In this document: positions 36,318-45,445 of the stretch, piece by piece
Position numbering within the stretch: position 1 is the first letter of the stretch
Layout of the letters: every line of letters starts with the position of its first letter
NCBI GenBank assembly: GCA_903929755.1
Contig: CAIYVZ010000014.1
Location: 1-64,000 of the forward strand
Source of the DNA: an uncultured Acidobacteriia bacterium
GTDB taxonomy: Bacteria > Acidobacteriota > Terriglobia > Bryobacterales > Bryobacteraceae
Length of the DNA: 64,000 bases
Direction: 5' to 3'
Program-made: the position numbers and the translations under genes
Notes under the pieces: model-generated
What the model was told of the DNA's origin: nothing
Databases searched by the model: none
The model's input: the letters and a program-made list of their open reading frames with translations, nothing else

Positions 36318-37472
36318 TCAGTCGCAGTTCGAGCCGCAGCCCAGGTAAGCTGCCACCGCCGCCTGACCGCCATACTCCGCCCACCCCAGAGGCGTCGCGC
36401 GCCACAGTTTGTCCTGAATGTCCCGCCGGGCTCCCGCTTCCACCAGCAGCCTGACCACCGCCAAATGCCCCGCCACCGCTGCCTGGTGCAACGGCGTCCC
36501 GTGAGCGTGGAAGCCCTCCGGGTTGAACCGATTCAAAGCCTCCCCGGCCTCCACCAGCAGGCGAACCACCTCCACCTCCCCCAACTGCGCCGCCAGCGCC
36601 AACGCGCGATGCCGGTCCGCCGCCGAAGCCCCCGGCAACCTCGCCGCTACGTCGGCAACCAGCCCCAGCCCCGCCGCAGCCGCCAGCGTGGACACCAAAG
36701 CCCCCCGCCGCACCAGAGCCCTGGCCGTCTCCACATACCCAAACACCAGCGCCGTCATCAACGGAGAAACCCAGGCCCCCTTACCCGTGCCCTCCACTAC
36801 CGCCCCGTAATCCAGCAGCATCTCCGCAAGCGCCACCTGCAGCCCCGCCGCCGCCGGCCACGAACTGGAAACCAGCATCGGCAGCGTGGCGCACTCCCCG
36901 CCATACATCCCGGCCAACGCATCTGTTTCCGCCCCCGCCTCCAGCAGAATCTTCGCGATCTCCACAGCATTCGCAGGCGTCCTCTGCCGGTACGCTTCCA
37001 CCCCATTTGCACCAACATAGTGCAATAGCGTGGCCCCATGAACCGCCGGATCGTGGCAAGTGACCCGAGTCGACCGGGCACGAACCAACTCCGGCCGCTC
37101 CGCCAACAGCTGCCGCAGGACCTCCGCCTCGCCCCCGACAACCGCTTCCACCGCGCGCTCAAACGCCGCAATCGCAGACCCGGGGCACCCGACCTCTGCC
37201 ACCCAGGCATGCAGAGCCGCCCAATCCCGAAAGCTGTACCAACGGGCCAGTGTCAGCCTCGCTTCATCGGGCCCAATCGGAGCCGCCTCCATTTCAGACT
37301 CACTCAGGTTCTTCTCCAGCCAGGTGACTTGCTGGTCCAGGAATCCGGGAAAACAGGAACGGAAGATGCGCACAGCCTCTGGATCGCGCTTCCGCCAGCC
37401 GTCCAGCAAATCCTCTACCTGCGCCGAGTACTCTGCAGGACGAGCCGAAATTGTCAGGTGTTGCCACGCCAT
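36318..37472 (-). CDS. Ankyrin-repeat protein
   Basis: 384 aa from ATG 37472, which has GGAGAGG just upstream; the open frame extends further but lacks such a site. The first ~120 residues are helical and unassigned. Ankyrin repeats run from about residue 120 to the end, most clearly GTPLHQAAVAGHLAVVRLLV, EVVRLLVEAGEALN and ATPLGWAEYGG. No signal peptide, so a cytoplasmic protein-binding role is likely. It shares a strand and a 14-nt gap with the esterase gene and may be cotranscribed. Confidence 0.88.
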   Translation of the reverse strand: MAWQHLTISARPAEYSAQVEDLLDGWRKRDPEAVRIFRSCFPGFLDQQVTWLEKNLSESEMEAAPIGPDEARLTLARWYSFRDWAALHAWVAEVGCPGSAIAAFERAVEAVVGGEAEVLRQLLAERPELVRARSTRVTCHDPAVHGATLLHYVGANGVEAYRQRTPANAVEIAKILLEAGAETDALAGMYGGECATLPMLVSSSWPAAAGLQVALAEMLLDYGAVVEGTGKGAWVSPLMTALVFGYVETARALVRRGALVSTLAAAAGLGLVADVAARLPGASAADRHRALALAAQLGEVEVVRLLVEAGEALNRFNPEGFHAHGTPLHQAAVAGHLAVVRLLVEAGARRDIQDKLWRATPLGWAEYGGQAAVAAYLGCGSNCD

Positions 37473-37720
37473 AACCTCTCCATTCTGCCCACTTTCTGCC
37501 CACATTTTGCCGCCCCGCCCTGCCCCCCCCGCGCCCCATCCTGATTGGGAAGCCTCCCCCCCCCATTCACACTGACATTGCAAAGTGATATCATTGACGG
37601 GATTGAAACGTTAAAAGGCGGAGCGAGAGCTGTGTCCGGAGACGTTTTGTGGGCCACCGCGTGGGCGGTGGTGTTTAAAGGTTGTTCAAAAATACGGAGT
37701 CTCAGGGGGTCCGTTTAACC
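37473..37720 (+). promoter_or_regulatory. Leader region of the full-length TonB receptor
   Basis: 248 bp between divergent genes. It contains C-rich runs (37520-37565), TTGACG at 37594-37599 as a possible -35 box, and a hairpin with a 7-bp stem (CCACCGC 37654-37660, GCGGTGG 37665-37671) in the presumed 5' leader. AGGGGGT lies about 11 bases before ATG 37721. No -10 box stands out, so the promoter is not firmly placed. Confidence 0.4.
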
Positions 37721-40700
37721 ATGAAGTTAGTCAAACTGAAGTGCATCAAACGATGCGTAAGTGCTCTCTCCATTCTGCTGCTGGCCATTGTGCCCGCGGC
37801 TTACTCTCAAACCGTCACGGGTTCCGTTTCCGGCACCGTCGTTGATGCCGGTGGCGCCGTTGTTGTTGGCGCTTCCGTTACGCTCACCAACGACATCTCC
37901 AAACAGGCTCGCGACTATAAAACCGATTCCACCGGTGAATTCAACTTCGGTTCCATGATTCCCGGAACCTACACGCTGAAGATCGCCCAGGCCGGCTTCA
38001 AAGGCTACCAGCAGGCAAATGTCAGCATCGCTTCCCAGGAACGCGTTGACTTGCACACCATCAAGCTCACCGTCGGCGACGTCGCAACCTCCATCGAAGT
38101 CCAGTCCGAAGCGGCTCACGTCGCCACTGACTCCTCCGATCGCGCGCAGAACGTCAACCTGCAAATGATTGCAGACACTCCGACGCGCGGTCGCGACTTC
38201 AAGGCGGTCATCAAGAGCCTCCCCGGTGTTCAGGATCTCAGCAACCACGATTCCCGTGGCTGGGGTGGTGATACACCTACGGTCAACGGTGGCCAGTCCG
38301 GCCAGGTCGTCATTACCCTCGACGGTATTGTCAGCCAGGATTCCGGCAACTACTCCATGAACAGCACGCTGTCCCCCAGCCCCGACGCCATCGGCGAAGT
38401 GAAACTCCTCGTTTCCAACTACACCGCCGAATACGGCGCCCGCAACGGCGGCCAGATGAACGTCACCATCAAGAACGGTACCAACCAGTTCCATGGCAGC
38501 GGTTATTACGACTGGCGTCACGAAACCATCGACGCCAACGAATTCTTCAACAACAAGCTCGGCGTTGTGAAGCCCCGCTACCGCTACCAGAATCCCGGTT
38601 TCACCATCGGTGGTCCGGTCGTCATCCCCGGTGTCCGCTTCAATAAGGACCGCAACCGTCTGTTCTTCTTCTTCTCATGGGATAAGCTGAACAACCACGG
38701 CGTCGCCGGCCCGAACCGTTACACCATGCCGACCGCCGCTGAAAAGACCGGTGATTTCTCGGCTTCCGTGAACCCCAACGGTTCCGCCATCCTCATCCGC
38801 GACCCCAACACCGGTGCAGCCTGCGCCGCCGCTGGTGGTCCCGGTTGCTACGTGGGCAACAAGATTCCCGCCAGCCGCATCAGCGCTATCGGCAACGCCA
38901 TGCTCGCCCGCTTCCCGAATCCAAACACGGTCGATCCCACGGGCGCCCGTCAGTACAACTCCATCTTCCAGTTCACCAACACGCAGCCTCGCGAAGACAA
39001 GATCCTGCGCGTGGACTACAACGTGAGCCCGAAGGACACCATGTTTGTCCGCCTCATCAAGGACAACTTCGAGAACGCCGGCTACGGCGCCATCCTCGGA
39101 GCCATCGGCGACGGCTGGGGCCAGTTCCCGCACAGCTACCACAATCCGTCGAAAGGTCTGGCGGCAACCTACATCCACACCTTCCGTCCCAACCTGATCA
39201 ACGAACTGACCACCGGCATCAACTACAACCACCAGGGTAACTCCCCGACGGAACTCTCGTCGTTCGCCGCCAGCCAACTGCCGCTCAAGGACGCTTCCGG
39301 TACCACCCTGGCCCTTCCGAACCTGTTCGGCGCCAACTACCTGAAGCTTCTGCCGCAGGTCAACTTTGGTCTCCCGTCGGGCTTCAGCGCCCAGTCTGCT
39401 CCCACCGGTCTCCCCAATCTGCCTGGCTTCGGTTTCGATAGCCGCTGGCCCTTTGACGGTACCGACGAGTCGCAGAACCTGAACGACAACGTGACCTGGA
39501 TCAAGGGAGCCCACACCATTAAGGGTGGCCTCTACATCGAAAAAGAAGCCCGCAACGTGTCCGTGTACTCGGTCTACAACACTGCCGGCACCTACTACTT
39601 CGGTTCCGATCTCGGCAACCCGGTCGACACGGGCAATCCGTTCTCCAACGCCCTCACCGGTAACCTGTACGGTTACGGCGAAGACAACAAGAAGCAGATC
39701 AACCACGCCCGCTACACGCAGGTGGAATGGTTCCTGCAGGATACCTGGAAGGTCAATCGCCGCATTACTGTTGATGCCGGCGTTCGGTTCCAGTTCATCG
39801 GTACCCTTCGCTCCCAGGGTGCAACGCTGGGTTCGTTCAATACCGCTTCTTACAGCGCTGCCAACTCGGGACAGTTGCTCTATCCCACCTGCACTGTGCC
39901 GGTCGGCGGCAGCGTCAGTTGCCCCGCGTCCAACAAGGCCTCCATCAACCCCATCACGAACAGGGTCTACCCGTATGCCCAGCAGGGTACGTTCGACCCG
40001 GCGTCCTATCCCGCCAACGGTCTGCCGTTCTCCGGTATCAAGACCGCCAACACGATGTTGTTCAGTAACCCGCCCATCCAGGTTTCGCCCCGCATCGGCC
40101 TCGCCTGGGACGTTTTCGGCAACGGTAAGACTGCCATCCGCACCGGCTTCGGTATCTTCATCGGCCGCTCCTTCACCGTGGACACCATCGGCGCCACCGG
40201 CGTCGGCGTCGGTCCCATCGCCGCTCCGCCAAACTTCGTGGCTCCGCTGATCCTCAACACCAACATCAGCAGCCTGATCGGCTCCCCGGCCACCTACACC
40301 CCGCAGGCCACCACGGGTGGCTCGCTCGACCTGAAGCCGCCATCCACCTATAACTGGAGCTTGGGCGTCCAGCATGATCTGGGCAAGGGCTTCGTCCTCG
40401 ATGTTTCCTACATCGGCAATGTGGCGCACAACCAGTTCAACCAGGGCCGCATCGACTTCAATGCCGTAAAGCCCTACACCATCTGGAACCCGACCACGGG
40501 TGCGAATCCGAAGTACCTCGACCCCACCAGCGGTAGCGGTGGAACGGCAGGCTTCTACTCCACCAACCTGATCCGCGCCCTCTCGGGCGGCTATAACTGG
40601 GGCGCCATTCAGGGCTATACGATGGACGGCGAATCCAACTACAACGCCCTCCAGATGTCGGTGAACCGCCGCTTCTCCAAGAAGCTGCAGTTGGGTGCCA

Positions 40701-41464
40701 ACTACACCTGGTCCAAGACCATCACCTACAACCGTCAACAGTTCGTCAACGACTACCTCCTGAAGAACGTCACCGGCAACCGCCCGCACGCCGTCAACCT
40801 GAACTGGGGTTATGACATCCCCAGCCTCGCGAAATTCATGAACAACAACGTTGTCGCGAAGCAGATTTTCAACGACTGGCACTGGTCTGGTGTTGGTACC
40901 TTCTTCTACGGTCAGGCGCTCGCCGTCTCCTGCTCTGCCAATGGCGCACCCATCGGCTACTGGACCGGCACTCCCACTGGCGGTTTCCCCTTCCGTTGCC
41001 AGCAGAACGGCAACCTGTGGCTCGCTGACGGTACCACGCCGTCCTCGCTCTACACCGGCATCAATGCCGCCCAGGCGTCGCAGGATTCCCGCCTGTGGTA
41101 CCCGTTCAATCCCGCCAGCTTCGTCCTGCCGTCCGCCACGTCTTATGGCATCGGCAACGCGCAGCCGACCATGACTTATGGTCCCGGCGTGATGAACTTC
41201 GATATGTCGCTCCAGAAGGAAGTTTCCCTTTCGGTTCGCGAACATCCGATCACTGCCAGTTTCAAGATTGAAGCCTTCAACGCCTTCAACCACTTCAACC
41301 CCGGCAATCCGAACACCACGCTGAACATCAACTGCGCTGCGTCCAACGGCAATTGCACGGCTCCCGCCAACTTGTCCGCCTACACCAACACCAACTTCGG
41401 TACGGTTACCTCGGCTCAGGTGCAGGCACGTCACGCATCCCTCACCCTGCGTCTCCGGTTCTAA
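37721..41464 (+). CDS. Full-length Oar-like TonB-dependent receptor
   Basis: 1247 aa. A signal peptide ending near AAYSQ is followed by a carboxypeptidase-regulatory-like beta-sandwich at about residues 32-115 (GTVVDAGGAVVVGASVTL), a plug domain with LDGI and EYGARNGGQMNV at about 140-250, and a large 22-strand-type barrel beginning at FHGSGYYDWR (His258) and ending LTLRLRF. Receptors of this form are the hallmark outer-membrane family of Acidobacteriota and import large or complexed nutrients, possibly oligosaccharides. Coding is strongly C-rich at third positions, unlike the barrel gene at 7070, fitting the reversed-skew block. A strong terminator follows. Confidence 0.93.
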   Translation: MKLVKLKCIKRCVSALSILLLAIVPAAYSQTVTGSVSGTVVDAGGAVVVGASVTLTNDISKQARDYKTDSTGEFNFGSMIPGTYTLKIAQAGFKGYQQANVSIASQERVDLHTIKLTVGDVATSIEVQSEAAHVATDSSDRAQNVNLQMIADTPTRGRDFKAVIKSLPGVQDLSNHDSRGWGGDTPTVNGGQSGQVVITLDGIVSQDSGNYSMNSTLSPSPDAIGEVKLLVSNYTAEYGARNGGQMNVTIKNGTNQFHGSGYYDWRHETIDANEFFNNKLGVVKPRYRYQNPGFTIGGPVVIPGVRFNKDRNRLFFFFSWDKLNNHGVAGPNRYTMPTAAEKTGDFSASVNPNGSAILIRDPNTGAACAAAGGPGCYVGNKIPASRISAIGNAMLARFPNPNTVDPTGARQYNSIFQFTNTQPREDKILRVDYNVSPKDTMFVRLIKDNFENAGYGAILGAIGDGWGQFPHSYHNPSKGLAATYIHTFRPNLINELTTGINYNHQGNSPTELSSFAASQLPLKDASGTTLALPNLFGANYLKLLPQVNFGLPSGFSAQSAPTGLPNLPGFGFDSRWPFDGTDESQNLNDNVTWIKGAHTIKGGLYIEKEARNVSVYSVYNTAGTYYFGSDLGNPVDTGNPFSNALTGNLYGYGEDNKKQINHARYTQVEWFLQDTWKVNRRITVDAGVRFQFIGTLRSQGATLGSFNTASYSAANSGQLLYPTCTVPVGGSVSCPASNKASINPITNRVYPYAQQGTFDPASYPANGLPFSGIKTANTMLFSNPPIQVSPRIGLAWDVFGNGKTAIRTGFGIFIGRSFTVDTIGATGVGVGPIAAPPNFVAPLILNTNISSLIGSPATYTPQATTGGSLDLKPPSTYNWSLGVQHDLGKGFVLDVSYIGNVAHNQFNQGRIDFNAVKPYTIWNPTTGANPKYLDPTSGSGGTAGFYSTNLIRALSGGYNWGAIQGYTMDGESNYNALQMSVNRRFSKKLQLGANYTWSKTITYNRQQFVNDYLLKNVTGNRPHAVNLNWGYDIPSLAKFMNNNVVAKQIFNDWHWSGVGTFFYGQALAVSCSANGAPIGYWTGTPTGGFPFRCQQNGNLWLADGTTPSSLYTGINAAQASQDSRLWYPFNPASFVLPSATSYGIGNAQPTMTYGPGVMNFDMSLQKEVSLSVREHPITASFKIEAFNAFNHFNPGNPNTTLNINCAASNGNCTAPANLSAYTNTNFGTVTSAQVQARHASLTLRLRF

Positions 41465-41488
41465 CCAGCCGGCTTCAACGCACCAACA

Positions 41489-41526
41489 AAAAGGGGTCAG
41501 TCGCCGAAAGGTGGCTGGCCCCTTTT
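41489..41526 (+). terminator. Rho-independent terminator of the TonB receptor gene
   Basis: A long stem starts AAAAGGGG (41489-41496), ends CCCCTTTT (41519-41526), and is closed by a GAAA tetraloop with only G-T exceptions. The A-run before and T-run after make it usable from both strands. The remaining bases to 41764 hold no gene; a possible weak promoter (TTGGAT 41719, TATGAT 41744) precedes the hydrolase-fold gene. Confidence 0.85.
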
Positions 41527-41764
41527 CCTGTTATCCACAGGCAGTGGCGGGTGGAAATACGCAAACTGTCCCAATTTCCTCGCTGGCGGAGACCGCTATC
41601 GTATCGGTTATTTTTACGGTTGCCGCGCGTTCGGGGTGCATGCCTCGTGCCGAAGAGCTAAGCCTGTAACCTGTCGGGTATTTCCCGCAGCTGAGATCGG
41701 TTCAGCTGAGCGACTGACTTGGATTCGTTCCCTGGCTTTCGGGTATGATTCAGGAAGGTAAATC

Positions 41765-42619
41765 ATGGATTCAACCAGACGCAAGGTGCTGGCAACAGGA
41801 GCTGCCGCTACCGTAATGGCCGCCGCTCCACAATTATTCGCTCAGAATTCGGGACAAGGAAAAATCACCATGCCCTTCTACGAAAAAGGCGCCGTTCGCA
41901 TTCACTATCAGGAGGCCGGCTCCGGCTTCCCCCTGTTGCTGATCCCTGGCGGTGGTCTGAGCTCGGTAGCCTCCTGGTTTGCCAACGGGGCGCCGTTCGA
42001 CGCCATCAATGAGTTCAAGTCCGAGTACCGGTGCGTTGCCGCCGACCTCCGCACCGCCCCGGACGGCCAGTCAACCGGGCCTCTCGAAATCGACCACCCC
42101 TGGGACTCCTTCGCCGATGACCAGCTCGGCCTCATGGATCACCTGGGCATCGACAAGTTCCTGGTGATGGGATTCTGCATCGGAGGCCCCTTCATCTGGA
42201 ATCTGCTCCGCCGGGCACCCGGCCGCGTGGTTGCCGCCGTTCTCGCTCAGCCCAGCGGGTCTCGTCCCGAGGCTCGTGATCTGCCCTATGAAACGAATCG
42301 GAAAGGGTGGGCCGTCGAGGTGGTCAAACGACGCCCCGAGCTAACCATGCAGACAGCCGAAAAGTTCCTGACGAAGATGTACCACACCAATCCGGACTTC
42401 GTATTCACGGTGACACGCGACTTCGTCAGCAAGTGCCAGACGCCCGTCCTGATTCTGCCTGACGACATCCCCGCACACCCCTACTCCGTCGCGATGGAAT
42501 CCGCCATGCTCGCGCCAAACTCGGAAGTCAGCATGTACCCGTGGAAGGAGCCGAAGGAGCGGATTCCGCTGGCTGTGCGCCACATACGTTCTTTCTTCCG
42601 GGCGAATCGGCCCGCGTAG
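41765..42619 (+). CDS. Tat-type exported alpha/beta-hydrolase-fold protein with Cys nucleophile position
   Basis: 284 aa; AGGAAGG six bases upstream fixes the start. The N-terminus (STRRKVLATGAAATVMAAAP) is Tat-like. The fold is alpha/beta hydrolase (LLLIPGGGLSSVASW, then a DLRTAPDG strand), but the nucleophile elbow reads MGFCIGG with Cys in place of Ser. The C-terminal region around YPWKEPKERIP lacks the usual GH catalytic His. Dienelactone hydrolase uses a Cys, yet without a visible His the activity is uncertain; some members of this sequence group may be non-hydrolytic. No operon partner. Confidence 0.85.
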   Translation: MDSTRRKVLATGAAATVMAAAPQLFAQNSGQGKITMPFYEKGAVRIHYQEAGSGFPLLLIPGGGLSSVASWFANGAPFDAINEFKSEYRCVAADLRTAPDGQSTGPLEIDHPWDSFADDQLGLMDHLGIDKFLVMGFCIGGPFIWNLLRRAPGRVVAAVLAQPSGSRPEARDLPYETNRKGWAVEVVKRRPELTMQTAEKFLTKMYHTNPDFVFTVTRDFVSKCQTPVLILPDDIPAHPYSVAMESAMLAPNSEVSMYPWKEPKERIPLAVRHIRSFFRANRPA

Positions 42620-42623
42620 GCGG

Positions 42624-43889
42624 CTATTCCCCGGGCGCTTCCGCTTCTTCTTCCTTCTTCGGCTTCGCGTTCAGCTTCGCGGCGATCAGGCTGGCGCGGG
42701 CTTTTTCGAACTTCGGAGTCCCCGGTTTGGCACCCGTCGCTTCCACGTCCTCGTCCGTAACTTCCTGCGCCATCGGCTGGTACTTCTCAAACCAAGCCCG
42801 GATTCTGTCCTGTACCGAACGCGTGGTGGAGTGCATCAGCACCGTCATCACCTCGTCCACACTCGCGCCGTGCAGCACTTCCCAGATATTTGAGGGCCGC
42901 GACATGCGCGGCGTCTTCAGCTCGGCGTCTAGTTTCTTAGCCTGAACGTCCAGTTTTTTCAGCTCCGCAGCATCCGCAGCCGAGAGTTCGAACGCCAACA
43001 GAGCTTCCGCCCGGTCCTTTGCGCTCAACTTCTCCAGTAACGTCAGCAGAAATGCCAAAGTTCCGCCGGTTGTTCCCGGAGGCATTACCGACTGGAACAG
43101 CTTCTCAAACCGATCCAGCCCCGCCACGTTCAGTGCCGGCCCCGCCAGCGACTTCGAAATCGCCGCCAGCAGGCCGTGGCTGTCCAGTTCCTCCAGCATG
43201 GGTGCCAGGCTCGGATCCAGCGCCATCGCCAAAATCTCTTTCGCGATCACATTTGCCGGAACATGCTTCTGTACATGCTCCAGAATCGCGTTCTCAAACT
43301 GCAGTTGCGCGCGCTGTGTCGGTTGAAACCCGAATGCGTGCCGGAATCGGACCATGCGAAACAGTCTGGCCGGATCGTCATAGTAGATATACGGATTGGT
43401 CGCCCGCAATTCGCGGTTCAGCAGATCCGCCTGGCCATTCGTCGGGTCAATCAGCAGACCTTTAGAACCACGGTTTAGCGAGAGCCCAATCGCGTTAATC
43501 GTGAAATCCCGCCGCTGCAGGTCTTCGTGTATTGTGGCAGGCTCCACGGTCGGTTTGCCGCCCGGTTTTGCGTATTTCTCCGTGCGGGCATTGGAGACGG
43601 AGGCGCGCACGTCTCCCGGCAGCACCAGTTCCGACCAGCGCTTGTGATGGTCTTCCAGCACAATCCGCCCCTCCAGTTTCGCGGCCAACGCCTTTGCGAT
43701 CTTCTGTGCGTCCCGTTCCACCGTAAAGTCCAGGTCGCGGATCTGTGCGCCCCGCAGCATATCCCGCATAGCGCCGCCGGTCAGCCACACTCCCGTTCCG
43801 GCTTCCGTGGCGATTGCCTGAATTGCGGCAATCGTACCGTTCTGCCCGGTATTCAGGTGATTCTCAAGTACGAACAGGAAATCGCTCAT
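42624..43889 (-). CDS. CCA tRNA nucleotidyltransferase / poly(A) polymerase family protein
   Basis: 421 aa. The nucleotidyltransferase head has LTGGAMRDMLRG and RDLDFTVERD, giving the conserved GG and the catalytic Asp-x-Asp. The RNA/nucleotide-binding neck follows (RRDFTINAIGLSLN, then DDPARLFRMVRFRHAFGF). The C-terminal ~70 residues are Lys/Glu-rich and unusual, ending in a charged tail. It either adds CCA to tRNA 3' ends or polyadenylates RNA; both tRNAs in the window already encode CCA, so repair or polyadenylation is plausible. The gene is 21 nt behind xerD on the same strand. Confidence 0.88.
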   Translation of the reverse strand: MSDFLFVLENHLNTGQNGTIAAIQAIATEAGTGVWLTGGAMRDMLRGAQIRDLDFTVERDAQKIAKALAAKLEGRIVLEDHHKRWSELVLPGDVRASVSNARTEKYAKPGGKPTVEPATIHEDLQRRDFTINAIGLSLNRGSKGLLIDPTNGQADLLNRELRATNPYIYYDDPARLFRMVRFRHAFGFQPTQRAQLQFENAILEHVQKHVPANVIAKEILAMALDPSLAPMLEELDSHGLLAAISKSLAGPALNVAGLDRFEKLFQSVMPPGTTGGTLAFLLTLLEKLSAKDRAEALLAFELSAADAAELKKLDVQAKKLDAELKTPRMSRPSNIWEVLHGASVDEVMTVLMHSTTRSVQDRIRAWFEKYQPMAQEVTDEDVEATGAKPGTPKFEKARASLIAAKLNAKPKKEEEAEAPGE

Positions 43890-43910
43890 GATGCAAAATC
43901 ACTCATGTCT

Positions 43911-44840
43911 TCAGGCCCTCGGGTGGTGTTCGTCGAGTGTCTTTCGCAACCTCGACCTCACCACATGTGTATAGATTTCCGTCGTGGAAAGGTCGGCGTG
44001 GCCCAGCATCGTTTGCACGCTCCGGAGGTCCGCTCCCCCTTCCAGTAAATGTGTCGCAAAAGTATGCCGCAGGACGTGGGGCGAGAGGTTATGGAAGATA
44101 CCGGCACGTTTGCCGTTCATCCGCACCGACGCCCAGAAGCCCTGCCTCGTCATCGGCCCGCCGCGCGCGGTAACAAACAGAGATGGTGACGCCCGCAGTT
44201 TCAGCAGCGCCAGACGGCCCTCCGCCACATAATCGGCGATGGCCCGCAACGCCCCGGCATGAACCGGAACAATCCTCTGCTTATTACCCTTGCCTGTTAC
44301 CCGAATCAGGCCCAGCCCCGCGTCCAGATTCGAGGTCTTCAGGTTCACCAGTTCCGATACCCGAATGCCCGTGGCGTAGAGCAGTTCGAACATCGCTTTA
44401 TCCCGCAGGCCGCTTGGCTTGGTGGTATCGGGGGCCGCAATCAGCTTTTCAATCTGCTCGCGATTCAGAAATTTCGGAATTGTTGCCCACTGTTTCGGGC
44501 TGGAAAGGTGTTCGGTCGGGTCGGTTTCTACCTGCCCTTCGGTCAGCAGGAAGCGGAACAGGCCCCTCACGGAACTCAGCCGCCGTGCGATCGTCCGGCT
44601 GCTGAAGTCTTTGGCATATAAGGAGTTCACCCAAGTGGCAACCAGTGCCGCCTCCGGCATTGTGCCTGGGGCCGCCGCATGCGTGAACCGGATAAACTCG
44701 TCCAGGTCAGTCCGGTACGCGTCCAGCGAGTTTCGGGCAAGGCCCTTCTCCATCCGGCAGAAACTCAGGAAGCTTCTCACGCCCTGAGTAAGCGCGGAAT
44801 TGGCTGGTACAGAATCGGCTATAGCGTCCGTGCCGGTCAT
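43911..44840 (-). CDS. xerD: Site-specific tyrosine recombinase XerD/XerC
   Basis: 309 aa, standard Xer length. The SAM-like N-terminal domain has LSFCRMEKGLARNSLDAYRTD. The catalytic domain shows Arg in TGIRVSEL, Lys in VTGKGNKQR, His-x2-Arg in HVLRHTFATHLL, His in LGHADLSTTE and Tyr in IYTHVV, so all active-site residues are present. It should resolve chromosome dimers at dif. It is not flanked by phage or element genes and is followed by the CCA-transferase gene, which argues for a chromosomal Xer rather than an integrase. The start could be a few codons further in. Confidence 0.9.
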   Translation of the reverse strand: MTGTDAIADSVPANSALTQGVRSFLSFCRMEKGLARNSLDAYRTDLDEFIRFTHAAAPGTMPEAALVATWVNSLYAKDFSSRTIARRLSSVRGLFRFLLTEGQVETDPTEHLSSPKQWATIPKFLNREQIEKLIAAPDTTKPSGLRDKAMFELLYATGIRVSELVNLKTSNLDAGLGLIRVTGKGNKQRIVPVHAGALRAIADYVAEGRLALLKLRASPSLFVTARGGPMTRQGFWASVRMNGKRAGIFHNLSPHVLRHTFATHLLEGGADLRSVQTMLGHADLSTTEIYTHVVRSRLRKTLDEHHPRA

Positions 44841-44904
44841 CCTTTAAATGGGCCGCGTTCTGGCTAATCGTAACGCGGCTCTATCCTGCTAATGATACAA
44901 TAAC

Positions 44905-45438
44905 TTGAAAAATGTTTGGGAACTCGTTTCCAGACATTCCCCTGCAGCGAGGCGCGTGTTGGCCAGTTCCACAGCCAAAAAGGTTATTGTCCGACGGTTC
45001 GACCGCGAAACCATTACCGGTTTCGTCAACCCTTACAGCTACTTACAGGCAAATGCCGTGGAGATTCTGCGGCAGGACGGCACCCTCGCGCTGCTTCCTT
45101 ACGGCGAAGTGAAAAGTGTTTCTTTTGTGAAGGATTTCGGCGGCGATCCCGATTCCCGGCGTATCTTCCTCGCCCGTCCCAAGCTGGAAGGCCTCTGGGT
45201 TCGCATGGTTTTCAACGACGGCGAGACCCTGGACGGCGTGATGGGCAATAATCTTCTGAGTTGGGAGATGGCTGGCTTTACCATCACCCCCCCGGAGCCC
45301 GATTCCAATAACCAGCGTATTTTTGTACCCCGGCAGGCCTTGCGGACCATGCAGATCTTAGGCGTTGTCGGTAGTCCGCTCCATGCCAAACGAAAAAAGG
45401 CTGCCCCAGGTGCGGAGCAGCCCTCTCTTTTTCAGTAA
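44905..45438 (+). CDS. Conserved hypothetical protein (177 aa)
   Basis: The core KKVIVRRFDRETITGFVNPY, then LLPYGEVKSVSFVKDFGG and RMVFNDGETLDGVMGNN, has a regular small-beta-barrel rhythm that I associate with an acidobacterial/proteobacterial family of unknown function, perhaps a nucleic-acid or PilZ-like fold. There is no signal peptide. The frame begins with TTG 44905; GTG 44956 is an equally good start and would remove 17 residues that look unconserved. It is divergent from xerD. Its end lies 7 bp from the convergent Gly-rich gene. Confidence 0.7.
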   Translation: MKNVWELVSRHSPAARRVLASSTAKKVIVRRFDRETITGFVNPYSYLQANAVEILRQDGTLALLPYGEVKSVSFVKDFGGDPDSRRIFLARPKLEGLWVRMVFNDGETLDGVMGNNLLSWEMAGFTITPPEPDSNNQRIFVPRQALRTMQILGVVGSPLHAKRKKAAPGAEQPSLFQ

Positions 45439-45445
45439 CTTTCCG

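Noticed and set aside
38675-41434. A 919-aa open frame on the minus strand opposite the full-length TonB receptor
   Set aside because: It is the reverse complement of a C-rich, biased coding sequence, which rarely forms stop codons. It has no signal, domain or ribosome-binding site, while the sense frame is an obvious receptor.
43911-44840. XerD as the integrase of a mobile element
   Set aside because: It has standard Xer length and a housekeeping neighbour (CCA transferase), with no element genes or flanking repeats in sight.
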